Assembly: GCF_000230715.2 (NCBI RefSeq)
Contig: NC_019792.1
Span: 2,356,001 to 2,420,000, forward strand
Reading direction: 5' to 3'
Length of the DNA stretch: 64,000 nt
DNA from: Natronobacterium gregoryi SP2
GTDB taxonomy: Archaea; Halobacteriota; Halobacteria; Halobacteriales; Natrialbaceae
The position numbers and the translations under genes are program-made. Each line of letters begins with the position of its first letter. The first letter of the stretch is position 1. The notes beneath the pieces are model-generated. The model saw only the letters and a program-made list of their open reading frames with translations. It searched no databases and was not told the DNA's origin. Shown one piece after another: positions 26,261 to 35,473 of the stretch.

Positions 26261-26373
26261 CGTGGCCCGGCCCTATGGCTCACCCGAGTATATGTGTCCC
26301 GCCGGATGCACCGACTCCGCGACGGGTCGGATACACCCAGACTCAAGTGGGGCCCGTCCGTCGTTCGTTCCAA

Positions 26374-27522
26374 ATGCGAAACGTTCACCTCACGACGATT
26401 TGGGGGATTCCGATCCGGATCAACGTCTCGCTTTTGGTACTGTTGCCTGTACTCGTCTATCTAATCGCCGAAGGTGATCAGATCGGCATCTACGCCTCGG
26501 CCATCGACGCGCTCGCACCGGCGACGCTCGAAGTCGCTCCACTCGAGGAGGGTGCGACGCCGTGGCTGATCGGCCTCGCCGGGGCCGTCGGCCTCTTTTT
26601 CAGCGTCGCCGTCCACGAACTGGGCCACGCCTACGCTGCCCGTCGGTACGACATCGGTACGGAGTCGATCACTCTCTGGATCTTCGGCGGATTGGCTGCC
26701 CTCGAGTCGATGCCCAGAGAGTGGCACCGGGAGTTCTGGATCGCCGTCGCGGGACCGTTCACGAGTCTCTTGCTCGCCGTGGTCTTTGCGGGTCTCCTGC
26801 AGGTGATTCCGGGGGGACTGGCGCTCGTACTCTTCGTCGTCGGCTGGCTCGCACTGATCAACGTCGTGCTCGCGGTCTTCAACATGCTCCCGGCGTTTCC
26901 GATGGACGGCGGGCGCGTCCTCCGGGCGCTGCTGGGTCGGCGGTGGTCGTACGTGACCGCGACGCGGATCGCTGCCCGGATCGGAACGATCTTCGCGCTG
27001 TTTTTCGCTGTCGTCGGCGTCTTGGGCGGCAATCCGCTCCTCGTTCTCGTCGCGCTCTTCGTCTACGTCGCGGCGACGACCGAGTCACGCACGATCGCCC
27101 TCGAGGAACTGCTGCGGGGCGTGCTCGCAGTTGACGTGATGGATGAGCCCGCCCGGTCGGTGGCGGCCGATGCGACGCTTTCCGATGTCGCGACTTCCCT
27201 CTTCGAGAACCGCCGTAGCGAGTTCGTCGTCACCGACGACGACGAAATCGTCGGGCTAGTGACGCTCTCGGATCTGGGGCAGGTCGATCGATCTACCCTC
27301 GAGACGACGACCGTCCGCGAGGTCATGACCGACGAGGTCGCTCACGTCGGACTCGAGACGCCCGCCTTCGAGGTGCTTCGAGCGATGGGGCGGGACCCGC
27401 TCGTCGTCGTCCTCGAGGATGGCGATCCCGTCGGCACCGTCTCCAGACGGGACCTCGGAGAGATCATGCAACTGCGCCGGGAACTGGGCGCTCCCGGCCC
27501 GTTCGAGCGGACGGCGATGTGA
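26374..27522 (+). CDS. Site-2 protease with C-terminal CBS domains (M50)
   Basis: A 382-residue membrane zinc protease. HELGH is at 81-85 and FPMDGG about 90 residues later, within six hydrophobic segments. Two CBS repeats follow (about 245-370: SDVATSLFENRRSEFVVTDD, then VVVLEDGDPVGTVSRRDLG) and probably sense adenine nucleotides. This is the SpoIVFB-like archaeal type. The first in-frame Met lies 33 codons upstream, but MRNVHLTTIWGIPIRI is the conserved start. Confidence 0.92.
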   Translation: MRNVHLTTIWGIPIRINVSLLVLLPVLVYLIAEGDQIGIYASAIDALAPATLEVAPLEEGATPWLIGLAGAVGLFFSVAVHELGHAYAARRYDIGTESITLWIFGGLAALESMPREWHREFWIAVAGPFTSLLLAVVFAGLLQVIPGGLALVLFVVGWLALINVVLAVFNMLPAFPMDGGRVLRALLGRRWSYVTATRIAARIGTIFALFFAVVGVLGGNPLLVLVALFVYVAATTESRTIALEELLRGVLAVDVMDEPARSVAADATLSDVATSLFENRRSEFVVTDDDEIVGLVTLSDLGQVDRSTLETTTVREVMTDEVAHVGLETPAFEVLRAMGRDPLVVVLEDGDPVGTVSRRDLGEIMQLRRELGAPGPFERTAM

Positions 27523-27544
27523 TCGGTCGCGAGGAACGGGCGTC

Positions 27545-29071
27545 CTAGAGATCGTACAACTCGCCGTACTTCTCCTCGACGTACTCGAGGAAGTAGTCGG
27601 CGGTAAGCGGCTCGCCGGTCGCGACTTCGATCAACTCCTCGGTCGGGTACCGCTGGCCGTATCGGTGGACGTGATCGGTCAGCCACTCCCAGATCGGCTC
27701 GAACTCGCCCTCGCGGACGAGGCCGTCGACATCCAGATCGTCCCGGATCGTCGCGTCTAACTGTGCAGCCAGGACGCTGCCGACGGTATACCCCTGGAAC
27801 GCGGCGAAGCTCGCCGACCAGTGGGTGTCCTGCAGACACCCCTCCGCGTCGGTCTCGGGACGCACGCCGAGATACTCCTCCATCTTGTCGTTCCAGACTG
27901 CCGGAATCTCCGAGACCGCGAGGTCGCCCTCGACGAACGCTCGGTCGATCTCACACCGGAGGATGATGTGCAGGTGGTAGGTGAGTTCGTCCGCTTCGAC
28001 GCGGATCAGGTTCTCGGGGTAGATCCTGTTGACTGCCGCGTACGCCTCGTCGACGGTCACGTCCTCGAGGTGGGGGAACTGTGCTTTCATCCGCGGGAGG
28101 AACAGCTCCCAGAACGGCTTCGTGCGGCCGACGTGGTTCTCCCAGAACCGCGACTGGGATTCGTGGACGCCCGAGGACCGAGACTGGCCAAGCGGGTTGC
28201 CGTACTCGTCTTTCGGCAGCCCGAGTTGGTAGCTCGCGTGACCGAACTCGTGGATCGTCGCCGTCAGCGCATCGATCGGATCGGACTCGTTGAACCGGGT
28301 GGTGATCCGGGCGTCGAACTGGTTGCCCGACATGAACGGATGCGGCGCGGTATCGAGCCGGCCGTGTTCCTCGGGGTAGCCGAGCAGGTCGACGACTGCC
28401 TCCGAGAGAGCCATCTGGTCGTCCTCGTCGTACGTGTACTCCGGATCGCGAAACACCGACGGGAGCTCCCGGCCGTTCTCCTCGATCGCCTCGATCAACG
28501 GAACCAGCCCGTCGCGGAGGTCGTCGAAGATGCTCTCGACGGTCTCGAGGGGCAGGTACGGTTGACTGTCCTCGTAGAGCACCCGGTAGGGATTCGCGTC
28601 GGGGTCGATCGCCGCCGCTCGCTCGCGGTGGAGGTCCCGTAACTGCTCGAGAGCGGGCGCGAACTGCGCGAAGTCGTCCTCGGCTTTGGCCTCCTGCCAG
28701 ACCTGCTGGGCTTCGGCCTGGTGAGCGGTGAGGCGTTCGACGAGTTCGGAAGAGACCTCAGTGGACCGCTCGTGTTCCCGGCGGAGTTCGCGGACGACGG
28801 CCGCTTGCTCGTCGGTCAGGTCGACAGACTCGAGTTCCGCAAGCCACTCCCCTACCTCGTCGTCGACCAGCAGGTCGTGGCTCACGCCCGAAATCGTCGA
28901 GAGCTGCCCCGCCCGGGCCGGCGTCCCACCTTCGGGCATCATCACGCGCTGGTCCCACCCCAGCGCCATCGACGCCATCTCGAGGTTCGTCAACTTCTCG
29001 GCACGCTCGAGGAGGTGTTGATACGGCTCCGGTGTGCCTTCCGTGTCGTGAGATTCGTCGGCAGGTGTCAT
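27545..29071 (-). CDS. Metallocarboxypeptidase, M32 family
   Basis: A 508-residue cytosolic zinc enzyme that removes C-terminal amino acids. HEFGH is at 274-278, the family HPF at 244-246, DARITTRF at 253-260, and HESQSRFWEN about 30 residues after the zinc site. All are M32 hallmarks, and the length is usual for the Taq carboxypeptidase type. It converges on the site-2 protease gene (22 bp between ends). The upstream 29072-29331 has only promoter-like sequence. Confidence 0.95.
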   Translation of the reverse strand: MTPADESHDTEGTPEPYQHLLERAEKLTNLEMASMALGWDQRVMMPEGGTPARAGQLSTISGVSHDLLVDDEVGEWLAELESVDLTDEQAAVVRELRREHERSTEVSSELVERLTAHQAEAQQVWQEAKAEDDFAQFAPALEQLRDLHRERAAAIDPDANPYRVLYEDSQPYLPLETVESIFDDLRDGLVPLIEAIEENGRELPSVFRDPEYTYDEDDQMALSEAVVDLLGYPEEHGRLDTAPHPFMSGNQFDARITTRFNESDPIDALTATIHEFGHASYQLGLPKDEYGNPLGQSRSSGVHESQSRFWENHVGRTKPFWELFLPRMKAQFPHLEDVTVDEAYAAVNRIYPENLIRVEADELTYHLHIILRCEIDRAFVEGDLAVSEIPAVWNDKMEEYLGVRPETDAEGCLQDTHWSASFAAFQGYTVGSVLAAQLDATIRDDLDVDGLVREGEFEPIWEWLTDHVHRYGQRYPTEELIEVATGEPLTADYFLEYVEEKYGELYDL

Positions 29072-29331
29072 ATTTCGCTTCGACGGTCTCGATAGATCGT
29101 CCTAAAACCTCGGGAAGGGGCGATCCGACGACGGGTGATAATTGTCGTACTGAACCCCCGATGTAACTGTTGTGTTGAATAGCTTTTCTTCAGTATTTGG
29201 GGCGGAGTAAACGTCTGTACGAGTCGACTCGGACGAAAGAGACGGCACATCTCGTATCCGTGACGTTTCCTCGAGCGCGTAGGGCAACAGTGTTTTTTCC
29301 TGTTCGAGCGTACCGCTAGCCGTGTCATGTC

Positions 29332-30018
29332 ATGACTACACAAACAATACTGCTTACCGGTGCCAGTGGCGGGATCGGCACGGCCGTTGCCGACGCATTT
29401 GCCGGCGACGGCTGGCGGACCATCCTCTGTGGCCGATCCAGAGAGTCACTCGAGTCGACCGCGGAGACGGTCTCGGAAGCAGGTGGAACACCGGTGGTTC
29501 GGCCGCTCGACGTTCGTGACGAAGACGCAGTGTTCGACACGCTCCTCGAGACGATTCCGGAGACGTTGGATGTCTTGCTCCCCGCCGCCGCAGTGATGCC
29601 TCACGCGCCGGGTGAGCGACCACTCGACGAGGAGTACTACGAAGACGTCCGGACGGTGCTCGACACGAACGTGTACGGGCTGTTCACGGTGCTCCGTGAG
29701 GCCCTCCAGTTTATGCCCTCCGACGGCCGCGTGCTCGTCCCGTCAGGATCGGTGGCACGCGATCCGAAACCAGGCATGGGCACGTACGCTCCCTCGAAGG
29801 CGGCCGCCGAGGCGCTTGCACGCGGGTTCGCCATCGATGTCGACCAGACGGTCGGAATCGTCGACCCAGGCCTCGTTGCGACCGCTCTCACTGGTGACAC
29901 GGGACGCGACCCAACTGACGTCGCAGAACTGTTCCAGTGGGCAGCCCTCGAGTGTCCAGCGGAGAAACTCGACGGCGAAATCGTCGGTCTGCGAGAGTGG
30001 AAGCAAGCGACGCGTTGA
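29332..30018 (+). CDS. Short-chain dehydrogenase/reductase
   Basis: A 228-residue SDR oxidoreductase. The nucleotide-binding GASGGIG lies at 10-16, and CGRSRESLES after beta-2 suggests NADP preference. The catalytic region has a Ser in PSGSVARD and YxxxK in TYAPSKAAAEAL. The substrate cannot be told from sequence. The C-terminus is short for classical SDRs. It converges with the YgfZ-type gene. Confidence 0.9.
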   Translation: MTTQTILLTGASGGIGTAVADAFAGDGWRTILCGRSRESLESTAETVSEAGGTPVVRPLDVRDEDAVFDTLLETIPETLDVLLPAAAVMPHAPGERPLDEEYYEDVRTVLDTNVYGLFTVLREALQFMPSDGRVLVPSGSVARDPKPGMGTYAPSKAAAEALARGFAIDVDQTVGIVDPGLVATALTGDTGRDPTDVAELFQWAALECPAEKLDGEIVGLREWKQATR

Positions 30019-30037
30019 GCGTCGAGGCCGGGCGGGG

Positions 30038-31147
30038 TCACTCGTAGTCCGGCAACCGCGCCGACCGATCCGATCCCTCGTAGAACGGCAGTTCGGTCCG
30101 ACTCGCTGGCACCTCCTCACCACCGACGCGAACCGTCAGGTCGCCACTCTCGAGGTCGTAGTCGACGAGCGCGAGCGCGATCGTCTCCTCGAGTAGTGGG
30201 CTCTTTCCCGCTCGAGTGACCTCTCCGACGGAGGCGTCGCCGTCGAAGACGGCTGCACCGGGGTCCGGAACCCGTGGCTCGCCGTCGTCAACGCCACTGG
30301 AGAGCGTCAGTCCGGTGAGCCGACGGCTCGGCCGTCCCTGATTTTCGACGCGGGAGACGACTTCCTGGCCGACATAACAGCCCTTCTCGAAGTCTAAGGC
30401 GTTTCGAAGGCCGAGTACGTTCGGGACCGTCCCCGCGAGTTCACTCTCGAAACGCGGCGAGCCAGCCTCGAGCGTGAGACTCTCGAAGACCCGGTAGCCG
30501 AAGGGGGCAGCGTTCAGTCCCTGGTTCAAGAGCACGTCGTAGACGGCGTCTGCGTCGGCGGCGGCACAGATCACCTCGTAGCTCTCCTCGCCGGTCAGCG
30601 CGTCGGTACGGGCGACGGTGACACCTGAGTCGCCCATCGAACCCCGGACGAACGAGAGTCGCTGGTCGGGCGAAGCCGCGCCGTTGAGGACGCTCGCGAT
30701 CTTTTCGGTCGCCTGCGGTCCGTGGATGCCGAAGATCCCGTACTCGTCTGTTGCGACGCGGATGTCGACGTCCTGAATGAATACCTTCTCCGACCACTCT
30801 TCGGCCAGCGGTTCCGCTTTCTCGGGCGGAACGAACAGCAGTAACCGCTCACCGGCGTTGTAGACGTACAGTTCGACCTCGACTGCGCCCTGGGGCTCGA
30901 GGACGAGCGCGTAACAGCCCCGACCGTCCTCGCTGGGGACGCGATTCGAGACGACGTTGTCGACGTACTCGAGGCGGTCGTCGCCTTCCACGACGACGAC
31001 TCCGTAGACAATCTCGAGCAGGCCGACGCCGTTGCGGACCGCGCGGTGAGTCCGCTCTGGACGGCCGAAGTGTTCGACGATCGTCCGCCCGCCCCGTTCA
31101 CCGAACGTGGCCCCGTGGTCCTCGTGGATCGACTCGATGACGCTCAT
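30038..31147 (-). CDS. ygfZ: Folate-binding YgfZ/GcvT-like protein
   Basis: A 369-residue protein of the aminomethyltransferase fold. It carries the YgfZ signature KGCYVGQEVVSR (about 245), which points to the iron-sulfur-cluster repair protein rather than glycine-cleavage T-protein. The N-terminus (VVVEGDDRLEYVDNVVSNRV) and the C-terminal barrel (EVTRAGKSPLLEETIALALV) are typical. No gcvH or gcvP genes are near, which supports this reading. A degenerate half of the dispersed palindrome (TGATACGGATTGTTGT) lies just upstream at about 31167-31200. Confidence 0.85.
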   Translation of the reverse strand: MSVIESIHEDHGATFGERGGRTIVEHFGRPERTHRAVRNGVGLLEIVYGVVVVEGDDRLEYVDNVVSNRVPSEDGRGCYALVLEPQGAVEVELYVYNAGERLLLFVPPEKAEPLAEEWSEKVFIQDVDIRVATDEYGIFGIHGPQATEKIASVLNGAASPDQRLSFVRGSMGDSGVTVARTDALTGEESYEVICAAADADAVYDVLLNQGLNAAPFGYRVFESLTLEAGSPRFESELAGTVPNVLGLRNALDFEKGCYVGQEVVSRVENQGRPSRRLTGLTLSSGVDDGEPRVPDPGAAVFDGDASVGEVTRAGKSPLLEETIALALVDYDLESGDLTVRVGGEEVPASRTELPFYEGSDRSARLPDYE

Positions 31148-31267
31148 ACCTACGCTCTGGGGTCTGATACGGATTGTTGTAACGGTTTCCTGGCGAAGCC
31201 GCGATCGTCACGGCCGTGGCGAAACGGCCGTACACGGCGGCCTGGCTGGCTGTCTCGAGCGTTCGAG

Positions 31268-31567
31268 TCAGAAGGGGAACCGGTCTCGGAGCCAGTCTCC
31301 GATCGTCTCCTCGGGGCCGTCGTCGTCGGAGATGTCTGGCACCACCCGCTCGTCGGGCTTGATCAGGGTCCGGTCACCGTCCGATTCGACGACGATCAGA
31401 TCGTCCTCCTTGAGGGTCGCAAGCGCGTCCTCGAGGTCGTCGATCTCGGTCTCGGCGGCCGCACGGAGCTCGAAGACGGTCATTCCGTCGTCGACTCGAT
31501 CGACGAGCGCGTCGAGGACCGCAACCTCCGTCCGGCTGCGATCCCGATACTCCCGCTTCGCTCTCAT
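31268..31567 (-). CDS. Small winged-helix-like haloarchaeal protein (DUF6432-like)
   Basis: A 99-residue protein: MRAKREYRDRSRTEVAVLDALVDR, then MTVFELRAAAETEIDDLEDALATL, then a beta-strand region DDLIVVESDGDRTLIKPDERV. The helix-helix-strand order fits a minimal winged helix. I recall such proteins as DUF6432; function unknown. The start at 31567 was preferred over an in-frame Met 35 codons upstream that adds a basic tail. Confidence 0.7.
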   Translation of the reverse strand: MRAKREYRDRSRTEVAVLDALVDRVDDGMTVFELRAAAETEIDDLEDALATLKEDDLIVVESDGDRTLIKPDERVVPDISDDDGPEETIGDWLRDRFPF

Positions 31568-31749
31568 CCGTTTACGTATTCGACGACCCGGGATTTGACG
31601 TTTGCCGTTCCCGTCCGGAGCCGCGTCTCCCGACGACCGACGTCGTCTCGACGTGTTCGCGCCCGTCGACACAACTGACAGCGATCAGTCACCTAGAATT
31701 CGAAGCCAGGCGGTACGTTTTTTATGGCCCGGGTGGGAACGGTGGGACG

Positions 31750-32733
31750 ATGGTCCTGCGATGTTCGCTGCTCGGTCACGACTTCGGTGAGCCAGAAGTC
31801 GAACGCGAGCGCGAAGAACGGGGCAGTGAGGTCGTCGTCACCGTCCAGGAGTTCGAGGAGTGTGTCCGCTGTGGCGAGCGCAACGTCATCAGCGAGAACA
31901 CGGAAGTAACGAGTCTCCCGGACGGAGCGGACGTCGGTTCGCTGCCCGACGATCACGAGTTCAAATCCACACCCGAGGTCACCTCGGAGCCGGATTTCGA
32001 GCCTGCCGAACCGACCGACGTCGACACCAACGACGTCGAAACCGAAGACATCGGAGCCGATGCCGCCGAAGCCGAAGACATCGGAGCCGATGCCGCCGAA
32101 GCCGAAGACGTCGAGATTATCGACGCCGAGGAACCCGAGACAGCCGACGACGGCGACGCCGAACCCGAAACTGCGACGGCGGACGCCACGACCGTAGACG
32201 AAGCCCGCGACGACGAGCACGACGTTCCCGACGACGGCGGAGAGATCCTGGACGCCGACTCGAGTAGTCCGACCCAGAACCGCGACCGTAGCCACGGCGA
32301 GTGGCCGGAGTCGCCGGACGTCGATCACTCGGCCGACGAAGCAAAGCGAACAGAGTGGCCAGACACCGGCGACGAATCGGCCGACGACACCGTCGTTCTC
32401 GAGCACGACGACGCCGAGTACGTCACTGACTCGCCGGACGAGATCAGAGTCGGAACGAAAGACGAGACCACCGTCACTGATTCGACTCCCACCGACGCGA
32501 CCGTCGACGACGGTCGACAAGAGTCAGCCGACTTCGACAGCGGTTCCGGCATCGAACGAGACGACTCGGTCCCCACCCCGACCGAGAACGTGGTCACCGC
32601 CGACGACGGCCCATCGGAGTTTTACTGCCCGCGCTGTGAGTACGTCGTGACCAACGATCGCGGCTCGCTGCGCGCTGGTGACATCTGCCCGGACTGTCGG
32701 AAAGGCTACCTCGCAGAACGATCTCGACGCTAA
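31750..32733 (+). CDS. Zinc-ribbon protein with long acidic linker (DUF7093-like)
   Basis: A 327-residue protein with two cysteine-rich ends joined by about 220 highly acidic, low-complexity residues. The N-terminus has RCSLLGHDF and EECVRCGERNVIS. The C-terminus is a zinc ribbon YCPRCEYVV...GDICPDCRKGYL. The linker includes an exact 30-bp tandem duplication (EDIGADAAEA twice). Similar architectures are seen in haloarchaeal DUF7093 proteins; role unknown. Confidence 0.75.
   Translation: MVLRCSLLGHDFGEPEVEREREERGSEVVVTVQEFEECVRCGERNVISENTEVTSLPDGADVGSLPDDHEFKSTPEVTSEPDFEPAEPTDVDTNDVETEDIGADAAEAEDIGADAAEAEDVEIIDAEEPETADDGDAEPETATADATTVDEARDDEHDVPDDGGEILDADSSSPTQNRDRSHGEWPESPDVDHSADEAKRTEWPDTGDESADDTVVLEHDDAEYVTDSPDEIRVGTKDETTVTDSTPTDATVDDGRQESADFDSGSGIERDDSVPTPTENVVTADDGPSEFYCPRCEYVVTNDRGSLRAGDICPDCRKGYLAERSRR
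32044..32103. repeat. 30-bp tandem duplication inside the acidic linker gene
   Basis: Two identical 30-bp units in tandem (each starting GAAGACATCGGAGCCGATGC) encode EDIGADAAEA twice. Being in frame, the duplication only lengthens the disordered linker. Confidence 0.9.
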
Positions 32734-32836
32734 GTTGCCTCGCCCGTTTTGCTCGTCACCATCGCTCCCGGCTTGTCGCACGAGCGAAACGTCGGTTATG
32801 AAAAGAGGTAAAGACCCCGCCGTGTATTTCGAGAGT

Positions 32837-33220
32837 ATGAAGGAGTACAAGATGCGTCGCGGTGAATATCTCGAGGAGCGAATTCCCGATATGGAGTCGA
32901 CAGTCGAGGACTACTTTGGTTCCATCACCGACACCCAGGAGTACAAGGGAAGCGACCTCTACGTCATCGAGAAGCCCGCCAACCCCGTCTTCGAGAAAAT
33001 CGTCGCCGGCACCGTCGAATACTCCGGCAAGAAAGACAAACTCGGCGTCGAGTTCCACGAACGCGATCCCACCGAACTCGGCCCCGACGAACTCGAAGCC
33101 GCCGAAGAAGCCGTCGACGCGAAAAACGACTTCCTGCTCGAGGCGACCGGTCGGGACGCCAAGGCTCGCCGCGACTCGATGAAACGATCCGTCGAAGACG
33201 ACGACGATCACGACTTCTAA
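32837..33220 (+). CDS. DUF5611-like conserved haloarchaeal protein
   Basis: A 127-residue soluble protein: MKEYKMRRGEYLEERIPDM, YFGSITDTQEYKGSDLYVIE, then FEKIVAGTVEYSGKKDKLGV and a helical, acidic C-terminus. The pattern matches a conserved archaeal family I recall as DUF5611, with no known activity. An in-frame ATG 53 codons upstream exists, but homology starts at MKEYK (32837). Confidence 0.75.
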   Translation: MKEYKMRRGEYLEERIPDMESTVEDYFGSITDTQEYKGSDLYVIEKPANPVFEKIVAGTVEYSGKKDKLGVEFHERDPTELGPDELEAAEEAVDAKNDFLLEATGRDAKARRDSMKRSVEDDDDHDF

Positions 33221-33640
33221 GAACGTACTTTTACTCTGTGGCCTGTCGCGGGTGAGACCGCTCCGTCTCGCCCACGACGTTCCCCGGGGAGCGGGTCGAT
33301 CGAGAGTGCTCCCCTCCGTTCCGTTGCGCTTCGTGCGCCTCGACTCATGGTGGGTCGAGAGAGCGCAGTAGACACGACGAGATTCGACTACGCCGCGGGA
33401 GTAGTGAGAGAGTCCCGCCGCTTACGGCGTTGACGAAACGCAAAGCGTCTCGTTTGCACATCAGAACGCGAGCGTTCTGAGGACGGGCGCAAATCGCGTA
33501 AGCTCCGCCCGCCGTCGTGGCATCCCTGGCGTCGGCTCGTGGTTCCCCGACAAAGAACTGTCGAGAGGCACTGTCGTCGATATCGGCGTCCCCGCAATCG
33601 CTCGTCCCAACCGAGAAAGCAGTTCGGTTGCGGTCGAAAA
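33221..33640 (-). other. Intergenic debris, possibly an IS200/IS605-type 3' end
   Basis: No complete gene is seen. On the minus strand a frame reads RDALRFVNAVSGGTLSLLP, and the DNA has the hairpin-forming CCGCCGCTTACGGCG and CAGAACG-CGAG-CGTTCTG. Such hairpins are common at haloarchaeal IS200/IS605 (tnpB) right ends. I read it as a relic of such an element; the match is by eye. Confidence 0.3.
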
Positions 33641-33728
33641 CTAGTGGCGGGCCAAGCCTGAACTGATGGGCCGAATCTGGCGGTGTGGCCCGATTCGGCC
33701 CGTCAGTCGACGGTTGGGACGGTACTAG
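33641..33728 (-). mobile_element. MITE, short type, array member 1
   Basis: An 88-bp element running from CTAGTGGCGGGCCAAGCC to GGTTGGGACGGTACTAG. Its reverse complement is nearly identical to the solo copy at 59956-60043. It shares its final CTAG with the next MITE. Confidence 0.75.
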
Positions 33729-33834
33729 TACCGTCCCAAGTCTACTCTGGCTAGTGCACTCCACTTCCGATCGAGAATCGTGATCGGTTTGGGCCAACTC
33801 TCAACTAGTCGGTCCACGCTTGGGATGGTACTAG
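33725..33834 (+). mobile_element. MITE, long type, array member 2
   Basis: A 110-bp element with perfect-looking inverted ends CTAGTACCGTCCCAAG and CTTGGGATGGTACTAG. It is the same type as the copy at 23881-23988, in the opposite orientation. CTAG at both borders is shared with the flanking MITEs. Confidence 0.75.
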
Positions 33835-33917
33835 TACTCCGCCAAGCGTCGACTGCTGAGTGAACCCAGACGACCGCATTCGGTTTCACTCATCCGTTCA
33901 GGCTTGCCAAAGCACTA
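33831..33917 (+). mobile_element. MITE, short type, array member 3
   Basis: An 87-bp element from CTAGTACTCCGCCAAGCG to GGCTTGCCAAAGCACTAG. It shares GTCGACTG and CGTTCAGGCTT segments with the short-type copies but is more diverged inside. It ends five bases before the stop of the gene at 33922. Confidence 0.65.
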
Positions 33918-33921
33918 GCAG

Positions 33922-34203
33922 TTAGTCCTCGTCTTCGTCGACGATGACTTCGACGGGTTCGTCCTCGGTCTCGTCGGGGCTCGAGGGGCTCTGTTCTTGC
34001 TGCCAGAGCAGGATACCGGCTACCGCGAGGACGATCCAGGAGCGCCAGTTGGCGAGGTTCAGCGTGTAGCCGATACCGAACGGCTTCTCGACGAGCATTC
34101 CTTCGCCGGGTTCCCAGTGGGCCGAGAGCAGACGGCTGATGCTCGGCCGTTCGAAGTTGTACGGTACTCCGAGGATTTCACCGGAGGTCGGTTTGTCTGC
34201 CAT
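33922..34203 (-). CDS. Small membrane protein, DUF5808-like
   Basis: A 93-residue protein. The N-terminal cytosolic part GVPYNFERPSISRLLSAHW, with FGIGYTLNLAN, is the DUF5808-type pattern (P-x-N-F-x-R-P ... G-x-G-Y-x-L-N). One transmembrane helix (WIVLAVAGILLW, about 57-68) and an acidic tail follow. Function is unknown. A MITE ends five bases from its stop codon. Confidence 0.8.
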   Translation of the reverse strand: MADKPTSGEILGVPYNFERPSISRLLSAHWEPGEGMLVEKPFGIGYTLNLANWRSWIVLAVAGILLWQQEQSPSSPDETEDEPVEVIVDEDED

Positions 34204-34250
34204 GCAAGCTGATACGTTCTCCCCGGACAAGAGTATTGCGTGCTCCTCTC

Positions 34251-34282
34251 GAGACTCGAGACTCGAGACTCGAGACTCGAGA
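34251..34282. repeat. Heptamer tandem repeat (GAGACTC)
   Basis: Four exact GAGACTC units plus a partial one lie about 50 bp upstream of the gene at 33922-34203. Because each unit joins as CTCGAG, the run is a series of overlapping CTCGAG palindromes. It is a likely slippage site. Nothing else is seen in 34204-34406. Confidence 0.7.
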
Positions 34283-34406
34283 TCCAGCGTCTCGACTCTG
34301 GTGCAGCCGTCCCGACGTGTGTTCCGTCTAACGGCAGACGTGGGTGGGCTAGGGAAATTCGACGATGGATGGCGATTGCTCTGGTAAAGACGAGCAGCCA
34401 CACGAC

Positions 34407-34490
34407 TCATGCGGACTGCTGTCCCGATGGCTCGGCGCGACCCCAGGAGCTCGCGGTTGCGCCGGAACTGACTGACAGCAAACCGTATCA
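34407..34490 (-). repeat. Dispersed palindromic repeat, copy 5
   Basis: A B-to-A oriented 84-bp copy from TCATGCGGACTGCTGTC to GACAGCAAACCGTATCA. The core has GGCGCGACC and GCGGTTGCGCC arms. It lies in the intergenic space before the SDR gene at 34598. Confidence 0.8.
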
Positions 34491-34597
34491 CGGGACTCAA
34501 AACCCAGTCCGAGACTGACTCTGTTTGTCTGCCTTTCGGAGGCGTCCCGGAAGACGCGTGCCCGACCTATTTCCGCCCGGTCGGTGTCGACGCCTCT

Positions 34598-35404
34598 ATG
34601 ACGGACGTCGCGATCACCGGTGCGTCGGGACGTGTCGGCAGGGAGACGATCGAAGCGCTCTCTGACGAGGGCTTCGAGTTGACGCTTTTTTCTCACAGCG
34701 AGACTGACGACCTCGAGACGACGACCCTCGAGGTCGCCGACTACGAGGCAGTCGTCGACGCGCTCGTAGGACAGGACGTGGTGGTTCATCTCGCGGCAAA
34801 TCCCGATCCGCGTGCGGAGTGGCGGAGCGTCAGGGAACCGAATATAGACGGCGCGTACAACGTCTACGAGGCCGCGGCCGAAACCGGCGTAGAGCGGGTC
34901 GTCTTCGCGAGTTCGAACCACGCAGTCAACATGGACAACGCGGTGTCGGGGGACCGGCCGGAGTCGACGGTCGACGAGCCAGACGTGGTTCGGCCCGGCG
35001 ACGTGGCCGATCCAGACACCTACTACGGTGTCACGAAAGCCTTCGGCGAGGCGCTGGGGTCCTACTACGCGAAACGCCACGGGATCGACGTGGTCGCTTT
35101 GCGGATCGGCTGGCTGCTCACTCGCGACGAACTCCGTTCGGAGATCGAAGATCGCGACGACGCTGGTGAGCGGTACGCTCGAGCGATGTGGCTCAGTCCA
35201 GCGGACTGCCAGCGGCTGATGGCCGCAGCCGTGACTGTCCCGCTCGAGCAGACGCTGACGACTGCCCACGGCATCTCGAACAACACTCGCCGGTTCCTCT
35301 CGCTGACCGAGACGATGATCGAGTTGGGCTATCGGCCGCGAGACGACTCGGCTGACGTGCTCGAGGGTGACGGTGGGAGACAGGGGAGCCTCGAGACGGG
35401 GTAG
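34598..35404 (+). CDS. NAD-dependent extended-SDR oxidoreductase (Azf/uronate dehydrogenase-like)
   Basis: A 268-residue extended SDR with GASGRVG at 8-14, VVHLAANPDPR, VVFASSNHAVNM and the catalytic YYGVTKAFGE. These features are shared by uronate dehydrogenases and by the haloarchaeal NAD-dependent glucose-6-phosphate dehydrogenase (Azf). The substrate is therefore probably a sugar or sugar acid, but which one cannot be fixed. It is a monocistronic gene. Confidence 0.82.
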   Translation: MTDVAITGASGRVGRETIEALSDEGFELTLFSHSETDDLETTTLEVADYEAVVDALVGQDVVVHLAANPDPRAEWRSVREPNIDGAYNVYEAAAETGVERVVFASSNHAVNMDNAVSGDRPESTVDEPDVVRPGDVADPDTYYGVTKAFGEALGSYYAKRHGIDVVALRIGWLLTRDELRSEIEDRDDAGERYARAMWLSPADCQRLMAAAVTVPLEQTLTTAHGISNNTRRFLSLTETMIELGYRPRDDSADVLEGDGGRQGSLETG

Positions 35405-35473
35405 CGTCGGTTCGGAACGTCCGTGGCTCTCGGGATCGAAAGACCGAATATCGGGACGTTTGTACCGGTACAC

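Noticed and set aside
34251-34282. CRISPR-like short repeats
   Set aside because: The units are 7 bp with no spacers; it is a simple tandem repeat. No repeat-spacer pattern exists anywhere in the window.
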